In this document: in pieces, positions 23,838 to 34,548 of the stretch
Numbering within the stretch: position 1 is the stretch's first letter
Layout of the letters: every line of letters starts with the position of its first letter
Origin: Metamycoplasma phocicerebrale
Lineage (GTDB): Bacteria; Bacillota_I; Bacilli_A; Mycoplasmatales; Metamycoplasmataceae
Length of the DNA stretch: 64,000 nt
Direction of reading: 5' to 3'
NCBI RefSeq assembly: GCF_003383595.3
Contig: NZ_CP033058.2
Location: 372,001 to 436,000 of the forward strand
Translations under genes and position numbers: made by a program
Notes under the pieces: generated by a model
What the model saw: only the letters and a program-made list of their open reading frames with translations
Told to the model about the DNA's origin: nothing
Database searches by the model: none

Positions 23838-25099
23838 ATGAAAAAAAGTTTAAAAATTTTATTACCTTTATCAGGATCATTAGCATTAGCAACTCCATTA
23901 GTTGCCATATCTTGTACAAATACCGAAGAAAAAAATTGTTAGCTGATATTAAATCTGCTAAAGAATGATTAAATCAAAAAGATGTAACAAATGCTTCTAA
24001 AATTGCGATAAATGAAGCTATAGCCACAGCAGAAAAAGCAAAACTATGAGCCACAACAAACGAAGACTTTAAAAAAATTAGAGAAACATTTAACAAAACC
24101 GTTGCAGATATTAAAGCAAAAAATGGAAAAACAGACACTCAAAAATCTAATGAAGATAAAATAGTTGAAGAGTTAAAAGATATTTTTGTAGCTGATAATG
24201 CCCAAAATCAACTAGCAGAAAATTCTGTTTCAATATTTAAAAAACAAATTGATTTGTGATATGACAGAACGAATAAAAGAGTTATTAAAACTGAAAGTGG
24301 TAAAAATCCAAAATGAAAAGAATTAACAGATAAGGATGTAGCATTTACTTTAAAAGAGGAAGCTAAAGCAAAAATTGGTGGAACACAATTAGTAAATCCA
24401 ACTAATCCAACATGGCAAAAAGATGGGAAAACAAATCTATCAACAAAATTAGAATTTGAAACAGTTGTTAAAAAAGAAACAATAAATGGTGACAATAAAG
24501 AAATAGAATTAGAAGTTACCATCAAATTTAAAGTAGCAACATATAACAAAGATGGCGATCATACCATTTCAACCAAAGTAGGTCAATCTAAAGTTACTTT
24601 AAATGCAGTTGTTCCTAAAGACACCCCAAGTCCCGAAAATCCACCTGCAGGAAATGAAATTAAGGAAATTAATGATTGAGTCAAAACAACAGTAGATCAA
24701 TATCAAATTTCATCTACAATTAATACAGAAGAATTAAAAACAGCATTAAAAGGCGATTTTAAAAATAAAAAAATTGATTTATATTATGACTATAAGAATA
24801 AGGATATTATAAGAGTTTTAACAGGAAAATTTCCAGATTGAAAAAACTTACCTAGTGCTGATAGAATTTTTAGCCCAAAAGACAAATCTATTTTTTCAAA
24901 ATATCAATTAATGAATTCAACTGAAAATACTTATGAAAAAAATAATAAAACATATATAAATTCAAAAATTGATTATGAAGTTGTTGAAGAAGGAACAAAA
25001 ATTAAAGTTACATTAAAATATAAAGGTGCTTTATACGATAAAACTGGCAATCATAAATTAGGAACTGAAGAAGTTTCAACTGTAGTTACAATTGAATAA
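23838..25099 (+). pseudogene. Two-domain surface lipoprotein, OFF by a frameshift at an A7 tract
   Basis: The signal peptide MKKSLKILLPLSGSLALATP ends in LVAISC, a good lipobox. Frame 1 then ends at CTNTEEKNC followed by TAG. One extra A in the run of seven (23929-23935) would join the signal to a long open frame reading to 25099 and give about 420 aa. That frame holds two related domains: about 24160-24620 (DIFVADNAQNQLAENSVSIF, KKQIDLWYDR, then beta-rich repeats) and about 24655-25099 (TVDQYQISSTINTEELKTAL, KKIDLYYDY). They are joined by a Pro-rich linker (PKDTPSPENPPAGN). It could be a pseudogene or a phase-variable gene caught in the OFF state. AGGAG precedes the ATG. Confidence 0.82.
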
Positions 25100-25105
25100 T
25101 TAATT

Positions 25106-25131
25106 AAGCAAACCTTAAGTTTGCTTTTTTT
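25106..25131 (+). terminator. Terminator of the two-domain lipoprotein gene
   Basis: AAGCAAAC pairs with GTTTGCTT around CTTAA, then a T run. Confidence 0.8.
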
Positions 25132-25137
25132 ATATAA

Positions 25138-25166
25138 AAATTCAGGTTTAAATATCACCTGAATTT
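25138..25166 (-). terminator. Terminator of the DUF402 gene
   Basis: AAATTCAGGT pairs with ACCTGAATTT. On the minus strand the stem is followed by a T tract. The stop codon of the gene is in the loop. Confidence 0.72.
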
Positions 25167-25762
25167 ATTAATATTTTTTTAATATCTTGAATAAGTTTCT
25201 TTGAAAATATACCTCTTTTTAGTCTTCTTTGCTCTTCTAGAAAATCTAATTCATTATACAAACGATATATTAGTTTTAATGGATAATTGTAATTTGTAAT
25301 AGATTGCTTAAAATCTTGTCAATCTATTACATTAAAATCCGTTTCGTTATAGCATTTGATATCCAAATCAAAATCTATATATTTAATAACTTGATTATCT
25401 ATATAGAAAGGACTAGCTAGGTTTATATAAATATGATTTAATCCATTTTCATTTAATGTAATTGAAGCATTGTAAAATCTATTTTTAGCAAAGAAAAATA
25501 ACATAGGTATGGAAACTACTCAATTAATATTAGTTTCTTGAACTTTAGTTTTCATTAATAAAGCTACGACAAAATCATCTAGGTTTGCAATAATTTTGCA
25601 ACCTTCATACTGTCGATAAAGCGTTCCATCATACTTAAAAGCTTGAATTGAAGTAATTTGACCCATTTCAAATAATTTTCTAGGTTTTCGAAGTTCTTTT
25701 TTATATGTGGATTCTTGTTCTATTAAATCATGAAAACTTCTAATTTGTTTATCGGAATTCAT
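25148..25762 (-). CDS. DUF402 family protein, probable nucleoside tri-/diphosphatase
   Basis: 204 aa. The central region reads YDGTLYRQYEGCK..., NWVVSIPMLFFFAKNRFYNA, then IYINLASPFYIDNQVIKYID followed by FDLDIK. This matches the DUF402 fold, in which a conserved N-W pair, 'FF..NRWYN', 'NIASP' and 'KYIDYDLDIK' line the active site. Family members in Gram-positive bacteria hydrolyse nucleoside di- and triphosphates, and others are linked to RNA metabolism. The C-terminal helices are basic. One TGA encodes the conserved Trp in NWVV, another WQDF. Divergent from trmB. Family call is firm, substrate is not. Confidence 0.82.
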
Positions 25763-25905
25763 GTTTCTCCATATTTTTAAATAATATATAAATTTATAAA
25801 AAATTAAATGTTAATTTAATTAATTACTAATTTAATTATAACCCAAACTAAGTATATGGTTTAAAATACTTATAAACAAAAAAAATATAATTTTCATAAC
25901 AATAC

Positions 25906-25911
25906 TATAAA
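25906..25911 (+). promoter_or_regulatory. -10 box of trmB close to the start codon
   Basis: TATAAA lies 10 nt before the ATG and no Shine-Dalgarno is present. A leader of at most a few bases is expected. Confidence 0.45.
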
Positions 25912-25921
25912 ATATTTAAAT

Positions 25922-26527
25922 ATGAGATTAAGACATAATAAAAATGCTATTAATATATTGGAAAAAAGTCCCTTTTTTATTCAAAATTTTCCCTTTGAAA
26001 TAAATGATAATTATATTATAGAAATTGGTATGGGCAAAGGGAAAATGCTTTCTGAGTTAGCAGAAAATAATCCCCAAAAGCATTATATTGGTATTGAAAA
26101 ATATTCAACTCCAGCTTTATCGGCATTAAAAAAAATAGAAAATAAAAAAATTGATAATATGCAAATAATAGTTGCAGATGCTAATGATCTTGACAAAATA
26201 TTTATAGGTAAAATAAAAACTATATGATTAACTTTTTCAGATCCTTGACCTAAAAAAAGACACTTTAAGAGAAGATTGGTTTATAGAGATTTTTTAAAAA
26301 AATATCAAAGTATTTTAGCGAAAGATGGCATAGTTTATTTTAAAAGTGATAATGAAGGATTGTATAATTTTGCTTTAGAAGAATTGAAAGAATATAAGGC
26401 AAAAATTTTATATCAAACAAAAGATCTCTATGATACTAACTATCCTGTTAAAAATTATTTAACTGATTACGAGGAAAAATTTAAAAAAGAAGGTAAAAAT
26501 ATTTATTTTATAGCTTTTTCTTTTTAA
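25922..26527 (+). CDS. trmB: tRNA (guanine-N7-)-methyltransferase
   Basis: Methylates N7 of G46 in tRNA variable loops using S-adenosylmethionine. 201 aa. The N-terminal MRLRHNKNAINIL is typical of the family. The SAM-binding motif is IIEIGMGKGKMLSELA (about residues 36-50), then GIEKYS, and the family signature TFSDPWPKKRHFKRRLV (about 102-118) containing the catalytic Asp. The final third has the YFKSDNEGLYNFA region. Two TGA Trp codons fall inside the signature region. A terminator follows. Confidence 0.95.
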
Positions 26528-26578
26528 AATAAGCATCTTATTTAAATAATTAGTTTTTTAAAATTTAACTTATTATAT

Positions 26579-26604
26579 AGGCTTATAAAAGCCTTTTTTA
26601 TATT
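26579..26604 (+). terminator. Terminator of trmB
   Basis: AGGCTTATAAAAGCCT stem-loop with a T tract. Confidence 0.72.
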
Positions 26605-26611
26605 TTTTTGG

Positions 26612-26643
26612 TATAATTAATATATTACTTTTTGTAATATATT
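26612..26643 (+). promoter_or_regulatory. gyrA promoter box and leader inverted repeat
   Basis: TATAAT (26612-26617) is the -10 box. Immediately after it, AATATATTAC and GTAATATATT form a perfect 10-bp stem around TTTTT (26619-26643). The Shine-Dalgarno GGAGG follows 3 nt later. The palindrome covers the expected transcription start and untranslated leader, so it could act as an operator or as an RNA hairpin. Confidence 0.6.
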
Positions 26644-26657
26644 ATTTTGGAGGATAT

Positions 26658-29411
26658 ATGCTTTTAGATGAAGATAAAGAATTTGACCTAGAAGACGAAG
26701 AAGAAAATAAAGAAAATCAATCTAAAACAGACGATGATAGTATTTATTACCAAGTCGAAGATGAAATAGAAAGAGTATTTCGTGATGACAATCCTATAGA
26801 AGAAAAAGACGAAGACGAAGAAGAAATTCCTCAAGAAAAAGAAGGTTATATTCTTGAAAATCAGGTACTTGATAGTGAAAAAGATGGTTTAAAACCAGCA
26901 GATTTAGCTACTGTTATGAAAAGTTCTTTTCTAGAATATGCTATGAGTGTTATTGTTGCTCGTGCCTTGCCAGACGCTAGGGATGGTTTAAAACCAGTAC
27001 ATAGAAGAATTTTATATGGTATGAGCGAACTTGGCATGTTTTATAATGTTCAACATAAAAAATCTGCTCGTATTGTTGGGGATGTTTTAGGTAAATATCA
27101 CCCACATGGTGATAGTTCTGTTTATGAAGCAATGGTTAGAATGGCACAAGATTTTTCATTACGTTATCCACTAATTGATGGTCATGGTAACTTTGGTTCT
27201 ATTGATGGTGATTCAGCTGCTGCAATGCGTTATACAGAAGCTAGAATGTCTAAAATAGCGGGTTCAATGGTTGATGGAATTAAAAAGAATACTGTTGATT
27301 TTATTGATAATTATGATGGCACTGAAAAAGAACCAGTTGTTTTACCTTCAAGATTTCCTAATCTTTTAGTTTCTGGATCATATGGTATTGCAGTTGGTAT
27401 GGCAACTAGCATACCACCACACAACTTAGGTGAAGTTATTGATGGAGTTTGTGCATTAGCAAAAAATCCAGATATAACAGTAAGTGAATTAATGAACTAT
27501 ATACAAGCACCAGATTTTCCTACTGGTGGAATTATTTTTGATAAAGAAGGATTGATTAAAGCTTATGAAACAGGAGTTGGTAGAGTTACAATTCGTTCAA
27601 AAGCAACAATTCAAGAAATGAATAATGGTAAATCTAAAATAATAATAACTGAGATACCATATGGTAAAAATAAATCTAGTTTAATTGAAAGTGTAAGCAA
27701 TTTAGTTAAAGATAAAAAAATCGAAGGTATAGCTGATTTTAGAGATGAGTCTAACCGTGATGGAATTAGAGTTGTAATTGATGTTAAAAAAACTTACGTT
27801 CCAGAAGTTATATTAAATAAAATTTTTAAATTAACCGAATTTCAAACTAGATTTTCATTTAATATGGTGGCTTTGGTAAATAATGAACCACAAAGATTAA
27901 ATTTAAAATCTGCTTTACAAGTTTACTTAGATCACCAAATTAATGTAGTTACAAGAAGATTGCAATTTGACTTAGAAAAAGATTTAGCACGTGCACATAT
28001 TTTAGAAGGACTAAAAATTTGTGTTGAAAACATCGATAGAGTTATTGAAATTATTAAACATTCTAAAACTGATACAGAAGCCCAAACAACATTAGCAAAA
28101 GAGTTTGGTTTAACAGAAATTCAAACAAAAGCTATTGTTGACATGAGATTAGGAAGATTAACAGGCTTGGCAATTGAAAAAATGAATGAAGAATTAGAAC
28201 AAGTTCATGAAAGAATTGCTGAATATAGAAGAATTTTAAATAGTAGAGAAGAACTTATTAATTTAATAATTAAAGAATTACAAGAAATTAAAGAAACTTT
28301 TGGTGATAAACGTAAATCTGAAATTAATTGAGACGAAATGTCTGATATTGATAATGAAGATTTAATACCTAAGAAAGATGTTGTAATTACAATCACATCT
28401 AAAGGTTATTTAAAGAGATTAGATATTAATGAATATAAAGAGCAATCAAGAGGCGGTATAGGTGTTTCTACTGCTAAAACCTACCAAGATGATGATATTC
28501 AAGACATTCTTGTAGCCAATACACATACCGATTTATTGATATTTACTTCAAATGCTAGAGTTTATAGAGTTAGGGGTTATGAAATTCCTGTAGGAACAAA
28601 ACAATCAAAAGGTGTTCCGGTTGTCAACATAATAAGTGCAATAGGAAAAAATGAAAAAGTTATTAAAGTTTTAAGTGTTGATGATGACGATTATGATCAA
28701 GAAAAATATCTATTGACAGTAACTAAAAATGGTATTGTTAAAAAAACTAGATTGAATCAATATAAATTAATTAATAAAAATGGTAAATTTGCATTTGGTC
28801 TTAAAGAAGGCGATTCAATGGTTGATGCTTTAGTTGCAACCAACGACGAAGAAATATATATTGCTGCAAGTAATTCTAAAGTATGTAGATTTGATATTTC
28901 TGATATTACAGCACAAAGTAGACGCGCATCAGGTGTTATTGGTATTAAATTAAATAAAAAAGAAAGAGTTGTTTCTGTTTCAACTTCCCAAGAAGGTAAA
29001 TATATATTTAGTCTTGGAGCTAATGGTTTTGGTAAATTATCTTTAGCTAGTGATTTTAGAAAAACAAGAAGAAATTCTCGTGGTGTAATTGCTTTGAATG
29101 AATCTAAAGCCGGAGAAATGGCATACTCAGGTTTAGTAAAAGGAAATGAAAGCTTGATTATTATTACTGATGACGGATTAACTATTAGATTTTCATTAAA
29201 TCAAGTAAGTGTTACTGGTAGAAATACAAAGGGTGTAAAATTGGTTAACCTTAAAAAACGTAACGCTTCAATTGTCGGGGTTGCCAAAATTATTGATCAA
29301 TCAGAAGAAAATGAAGACAGAGAATTAACAGCTAGCGAAATTGAAGAAGTAACTAGAGAATATAATATTGAAGACATACAAAAAAATAATAAAGAAGATA
29401 GTGAAGAATAA
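26658..29411 (+). CDS. gyrA: DNA gyrase subunit A
   Basis: Breaks and rejoins DNA in the gyrase A2B2 complex to introduce negative supercoils. 917 aa. Residues 1-75 are a strongly acidic extension not found in standard GyrA. The core begins at [20 protein letters not shown]. The quinolone-resistance region is [19 protein letters not shown], with Ser and Glu at the positions of E. coli 83 and 87. The catalytic Tyr is in [10 protein letters not shown] (about residue 192). The C-terminal domain has a GyrA box, QSRGGIGVS (about 595), which favours GyrA over ParC. One TGA (28329-28331) encodes Trp before the C-terminal domain. GGAGG precedes the ATG. Confidence 0.9.
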
Positions 29412-29518
29412 TAAAATTCAAAAAATAACTAAAACTATTTTTAAATAAATTATAATTTTATTGTATTCAATTAAACACCAAAAAGTTGTTACAAGAATAC
29501 AAGCATAGTTGTTTTATT

Positions 29519-29545
29519 AAAAAAGCCAAAACAGGCTTTTTTGTT
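29519..29545 (+). terminator. Terminator of gyrA
   Basis: AAAAGCC pairs with GGCTTTT and is followed by TTGTTTTTTT. Between gyrA and this stem there are about 110 nt with nothing recognisable. Confidence 0.75.
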
Positions 29546-29567
29546 TTTTTGTTTTTTAAAAATATGT

Positions 29568-29573
29568 TATAAT
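29568..29573 (+). promoter_or_regulatory. -10 box upstream of the leader ORF
   Basis: TATAAT with TG two bases upstream (TGTTATAAT, extended -10 form), 12 nt before the leader ATG. Confidence 0.6.
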
Positions 29574-29585
29574 AAAACAGAAAAA

Positions 29586-29657
29586 ATGAGAACAAACAAA
29601 AATTTTATAAAAATTTTAAATATAGAAGAAAAGCAAAGAAGGCTACATTTTTGTTAG
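29586..29657 (+). CDS. Leader peptide of 23 codons upstream of a lipoprotein gene
   Basis: Reads MRTNKNFIKILNIEEKQRRL then HFC and TAG. Its first 17 nt, ATGAGAACAAACAAAAA, are identical to the start of the lipoprotein gene 99 nt downstream. Its stop codon lies in the 3' arm of the following hairpin, so a ribosome finishing the leader would open that hairpin. No Shine-Dalgarno is present; the nearby -10 suggests a short or absent leader. It may be a true regulatory peptide or the scar of a duplication of the gene start. Confidence 0.45.
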   Translation: MRTNKNFIKILNIEEKQRRLHFC

Positions 29658-29670
29658 CCTTTTTTATTTT
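29639..29670 (+). promoter_or_regulatory. Attenuator-like terminator hairpin before the lipoprotein gene
   Basis: AAGGCTA pairs with TAGCCTT around a 9-nt loop and is followed by TTTTATTTT. It stands between the only visible promoter and the lipoprotein start, so transcription must pass it. Confidence 0.6.
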
Positions 29671-29684
29671 GGAGATTTATACAT

Positions 29685-31661
29685 ATGAGAACAAACAAAA
29701 AAATTTTATTAACTGTGGGTTTAGTTATGCCTACATTAGTATCGCCTATAATAGCTATTTCTTGTCAAAGTGAAGAAGATAAAAAAATACAAAAAGAATT
29801 TGATACTAAAATAAAAGAATTTGAAAGTCTATTTAATATAAACAAAGAATCAATTAGTTTGACTAAAAAAGACATTGGAGACTATGATGTTTTAGTTAAA
29901 AATGCTAAAAAATATTTTAAAGAATCTAAATCAATAGAAGAAAAGAAATCTTTTATAAATATTTTAGATAGTGCTATAAAAGAAATACAAAAAAAAGAAA
30001 ATGATGTTAAATCATTGAGTGATTTGGAAAAACTAAATAGAGCTAATGAATTATTAGTTTTTAGCTACCCAAATATTAAAAATATAAAATTAGCAGAAGC
30101 AGATATTAATTTAATAGAAAAAAAATTAGCTAAAGAATACGAGTTTTCACTTTATAAAGCAGTTAAAAATGAAGAAACTCAGGATATTACAATAATTTAT
30201 AAATTAAGAAATAAAGAAACAAAATTTGAACATAGTAAAAATCAATTTTTTGAACTTAAAGGTTGAAAAAAGACAGATGCTCAAATTCAAAAAGAACAAG
30301 AACAACTTAAACAATTAGAAGATGATTTAAATGTTTTAAAAGTAAAATTTCTAGATGAGAAAGCATATCAAAATGTTTTAGAAACAAACAAATTATTTAA
30401 TTACGAACAAAAACCAAATTTTGTTGTTACAGATTATAATAATGACAATTACAAATATGAATTGTCAAACCTTATTAAAGTAAATGAAAATGAATATAAA
30501 GTTAATGTTACTTTATCTCTTAAATTAAACAAAGAATTAAAAAAATCAAAAGAAGTTTTAATCGATAAAAATGAATATGGTAAAAAAGGTTTTATTAACC
30601 CTCACTCTTTAGATGAAGCTGCACAAATATCATATTTTGAAGCACAATTAAAAGATGTAGAAATTTATCCTTATTATTCAAAAGATAAAACATTTATTGA
30701 AAGAAAAGAATACCATAAGCTTACAAATAAGTCATATTGATTATCTAAAAAAAATAATCAATTAATATATGTATTCAAAGATGTTGAACAAAAAGATGGC
30801 CAAAATAAAGTTATGGTTGAAGTAAAATTTGAAAATTGACCAGAAAGTCCAAAATTAACAAAAGAATTAAATATAAACTTAGCTAAACTTGGGATTGATG
30901 AACTTAATGAAATAAGAAAAAAAGCAGGTAAAGAACCACTAGAAGATCAAAAAGCCCCAGAGTCTACTTTACCAGACCAAAAAGAATATGAAAAAATTCA
31001 ATTAGTAGATTTTGTTCCAACCCCTTCAGATGAGTATATTGCGCAAAGTGCACCCCATCATATAAGATTTTTAGCCCAAATTAAAAAAGCAAAAACATAT
31101 TTGTTAAATAAAGAAGTGCAAGATTTAATTATTTCTGAAAATAGTAATTTTTTAAAAGCTCAACATTTTGTATATGATGAAGAAAAATATGAAACAAAAT
31201 CAGAGTTATTTATATATCAATTTTCTAAAACATTTAGAGATACACAAAATGTGTTCATTTTATCAAATCCAATTATAGAAGATGGAAAAGTTAAATCTCT
31301 TAAATTAATTCTTGGAAGTTTAAGCGACATTGCGGCTAAGGATTATTCTAAACTTAGTTCAACAAGAATAAATTTAGTTCAAAATGAATATGGTGAAAAT
31401 AAACTCAAAAGTTATGAGTTATATAAAGAAATAGAATTAAAAGGGTTTCATGTAAATCCAACATATCAAGGCGAATATACAAAAGAAAATTTTGATTTAT
31501 CAAAATTGCAATATCACTCAGTATTACCAGAAGGTTTTGAATTAATTAAGCCTACAAAAGCAGAATTTAATAAGAAAAAAACAGAATGATTAGTTCCTGT
31601 ATCTTATAAGAAAAACGGAATTATTTCAAATAACTTTTGAGTACATTTTAAAATTAAATAA
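29685..31661 (+). CDS. Large lipoprotein of unknown function
   Basis: 658 aa. Signal MRTNKKILLTVGLVMPTLVS ends in IIAISC, giving lipid-modified Cys at about residue 28. Mature part is Lys/Glu-rich: a helical N-terminal third, then beta-rich segments. The fragments YKAVKNEETQDITIIYKLRN and NEYKVNVTLSLKLNKELKKS look like repeated beta modules, which is common in mycoplasma surface lipoproteins. A Gln/Pro-rich linker follows (EPLEDQKAPESTLPDQKEYE). TGA codons encode Trp at several sites. GGAG 10 nt before ATG. Expression is probably governed by the upstream leader/hairpin. Confidence 0.82.
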
Positions 31662-31663
31662 AT

Positions 31664-31690
31664 AAAAGCTGGGTTTTTCAGCTTTTTATT
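31664..31690. terminator. Bidirectional terminator between lipoprotein and ECF component
   Basis: AAAAGCTG pairs with CAGCTTTT, with A-rich sequence on the left and T-rich on the right, serving both convergent genes. Confidence 0.78.
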
Positions 31691-32559
31691 TATAAATATG
31701 TATGAGTTCTTTTTGAACTAAAAGCAATTTTTTGGCGCAGCATAACTATTGCGGGGTATATTGCAAAAATAACTACAGTATATATAGGTATTTCTATTAA
31801 ACTTTTAAAAACTATTGGAATCATAAAAAAGAAATAATATTTTTGGTAAGTTCAAGTTCCGCTTCTAAATCTATTATGGTAATTTATATACGCAAAAGGA
31901 CCTCAAAACCATCTCGTAATAATTAAAATTCCAAAAACTGTCAACAAAATTGAAAATAATATTTGTGCCGAAAATTTTGATTTTAAACTTCTTGTTTTTT
32001 TATAAATAATAACAAATACTAAGGCACTTAGTCATATTGAACCAATTCCTAAAGATCCTATTGCTATAATCGCTTGTAAACTAAAATTTTTATTTCTTTT
32101 TATTGAAGTTTCTCTAATGGGTATAGAATCATATTTTGTTGCTAATATGACAATAAAAATAATTGTTAATAGACTTAAAAAAATAAAACCAAAAATTCAA
32201 GTATTTTTTTCATTTTTAGTTAAACCTAAAAATAAAAATCCAGATAAAAATGCTATGAGAACTGGAATAATTGCATATTCGGGCATTCAAGTACTTATAC
32301 CAAAAATAACTTGATTAATAGTATCACATAAAATTCCTAAAAAAGCGCCCTTTCATGGGCCCAAAGCTAATCCAAAAATTATAAACAAAGCATAAGTTAT
32401 GCTAATATTGAAAGCTCCTACAAAAACATATCTTTCAATAACAGAAGCAATAATATATAAAGCAAGCAACAAACCAAAAAGCGATATTTCAAATATTGAA
32501 AAACGATAAGATTTAGTTTTTATATTTCTTTTCATTCTTTGAAAAAAAGTTATTATCAT
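31690..32559 (-). CDS. ECF transporter substrate-binding (S) component
   Basis: 289 aa, six or more hydrophobic segments. After a basic N-terminus (MIITFFQRMKRNIKTKSYRF) come FEISLFGLLLALYIIASVIE, then SITYALFIIFGLALGPWKGA and FLGILCDTINQVIFG. The small, Ala/Gly-rich helices and the 'GPWKGAFLGILCD' turn are typical of S components that bind vitamins or other micronutrients and share a common EcfAAT energising module. The energising module is not in this window. The C-terminal half has longer loops than usual. The substrate cannot be deduced. A run of G (AAAGGGGGG) precedes the ATG as ribosome site. Confidence 0.75.
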
Positions 32560-32624
32560 AATACCCCCCTTTTTTAAAAAATAATATAAAAATTATAACA
32601 AAATTATTTCTATATATTATATGC

Positions 32625-32655
32625 AAAAAAAGAACAGCTAAGCTGTTCTAAAAAA
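32625..32655 (-). terminator. Terminator of the ABC exporter operon
   Basis: AGAACAG pairs with CTGTTCT, with a minus-strand T tract after it. It directly follows the permease stop. Confidence 0.7.
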
Positions 32656-34548
32656 TTATTGAAAATCTTGTTTTGTGATTATATATACACTTGTAAAAGT
32701 GAATATTAATGTAATTAATGAGTATACAATTAAATTAACTGTTCTGTTCATATATTTTTCTTTTGTTAATTTTGCTAAATGATGATTTTTAGTTTGATAT
32801 AATGAATAAATTTTATTTAATATTTTGTCATCTTTTGATGTGATAATAAATTCGTCAATTTTACTATTAAAATGATGTTTTTTAGCTGATACTTTATATA
32901 TTCTTGAAATGCTTTCAATAGTATAATCATCAAACAAAATACCAGAAATAGGAGATTCTAATTTGTAATATGTTGATAAAAGATTTTTAACCAATAATTT
33001 ATATTTTGAATCAATTTTAAAATTTTCATCATAATTGTTTTCTAATAAATTATCAAACAAAACAGAAAATATAGCTGTATAATTCAATTCTTTGTTTTCA
33101 TAAACATTTTTTAAATATGTATTTAAACTTTTTGTTTTAGATTCATAACTATCAAAAAAAGTTTTAAATATAGGTAAAAACGATTTTAATGTAAGTTTAT
33201 TTTCTTCTTTTTTATTTGCTGCTTTTTTTATTGCAATTAATGATTGGCTCAAATCTGGGTCCGGTGTTGCAAGTGCTGAGGTATAGTTTTCAATTGTGGC
33301 AGCAATATATAACAGGTTTTCTTTGTTTATATTTAATTCTATAAGATTTAAAGCCACACTAGGTATTTGAGAAAATAACTCTTTTAAAAAATTATATAAT
33401 AGATTGTATCCTGCGTTTCTTAAACTATCTAGATCTTTTAAAGAAGAAATAAGTTTTTCTTTAAAGGCTATATCTTTTGTTAACTCAGTATTAGCTTTAA
33501 ATAAATTGTCTTCTTTGATAGGTTTGTAATAATAATTTTTTGCTTCAAAGTTTTCCCTTAAATTATCTATAAAGGAAGATGTTCCAAATGTCGCTTCGTC
33601 TTCTGCACTTTTTATAAGCACTCTGTTTTGATAATTTAAATCCAAAAATTTAGTAACATGAAAAGGGTTGGTTTCATTGGTAAAAAAACCTACTTCTGAT
33701 AAATTGTTCTTAAAGTTTTTAGATTCTATTGTTTTATAATTATTTATTTCATTTCCCAAGTTTTTAAAAGATTTAAAAACTTCAGAATTCTTATCTATTT
33801 TAAATTTATCATTACCTAATTTTGATTTTTCTATTTCTTTGTTAGCATTAGAGATAATAAACTTTATATTATCTAAATATCTACTATTTAATTTTCTGTA
33901 TTCTTGTTTTTGTGTAAAAGACCCAAAAACAGATGTTATCGGTATTGCAATACCGATAAAAACAGTTGAAGCTATAGATGCCGATAAAGAAGCTTTTGTT
34001 GTAATTAATAATGTTATTGAACTAAACAACATTGATAATAATAAAAGTATTCCAAACAATTTGCTAGCGTCTATTCAAACGTTATCAGTTAAAGTTTTTT
34101 TGTTAATAATACTTAATTGTTCTTTAAAATTCTTACCCAAATCAAAAGCATATATGAAAATTACGTAACTTCCAACAACTATTAATAAATGAACAATAAT
34201 CATTGTTATTAAAGCAAATCATTTACTTAAAATAATTTTTGTTCTTGAAATAGGCTTTGAAATTATTGTTAAAAAACTACCATTTTCTATTTCGTCCTTA
34301 CACATTGTTGCAGCCTTTAAACCCGAATATATTGTAACAAATGTTGTTAAATATGAAAGCATTACTACCGGAACAACACTTACAATACTTAAATATTTGA
34401 TTTCCGCGTTTGGTGTTCCTACCTTTATTGCCAAGGAAGGCACCAGAGCTGTTAGCATTGCAACAATCAAGATTCCTATTCCTGATATTACTCAAGTAGA
34501 TATTGACTTAAGATATTTCAGCATTTGATCTCTGTAAATTACTGTCAT
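32656..34548 (-). CDS. ABC-2 type permease with a large outside loop
   Basis: 630 aa. The start MTVIYRDQMLKYLKSISTW follows AAGGAG and overlaps the ATPase gene by 41 nt. Hydrophobic helices lie at about residues 18-40, 54-80, 115-140 and 165-225. Then comes a hydrophilic stretch of about 370 residues and a final helix (NLIVYSLITLIFTFTSVYII). The segment ENGSFLTIISKPISRTKIIL followed by SK is the coupling-helix region of ABC-2 permeases and aligns with FLSSMYSSGLKILISK in the permease near 1320. Together with the ATPase it forms a NatAB/drug-type exporter. Substrate unknown. Confidence 0.8.

Noticed and set aside
26658-29411. ParC (topoisomerase IV) instead of GyrA
   Set aside because: The C-terminal domain contains the GyrA-box-like QSRGGIG and the core is closest to GyrA from memory. 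A phylogeny would settle it.
33839-34168. Plus-strand reading frame inside the ABC permease
   Set aside because: It mirrors the hydrophobic helices of the permease on the other strand and lacks a ribosome site.
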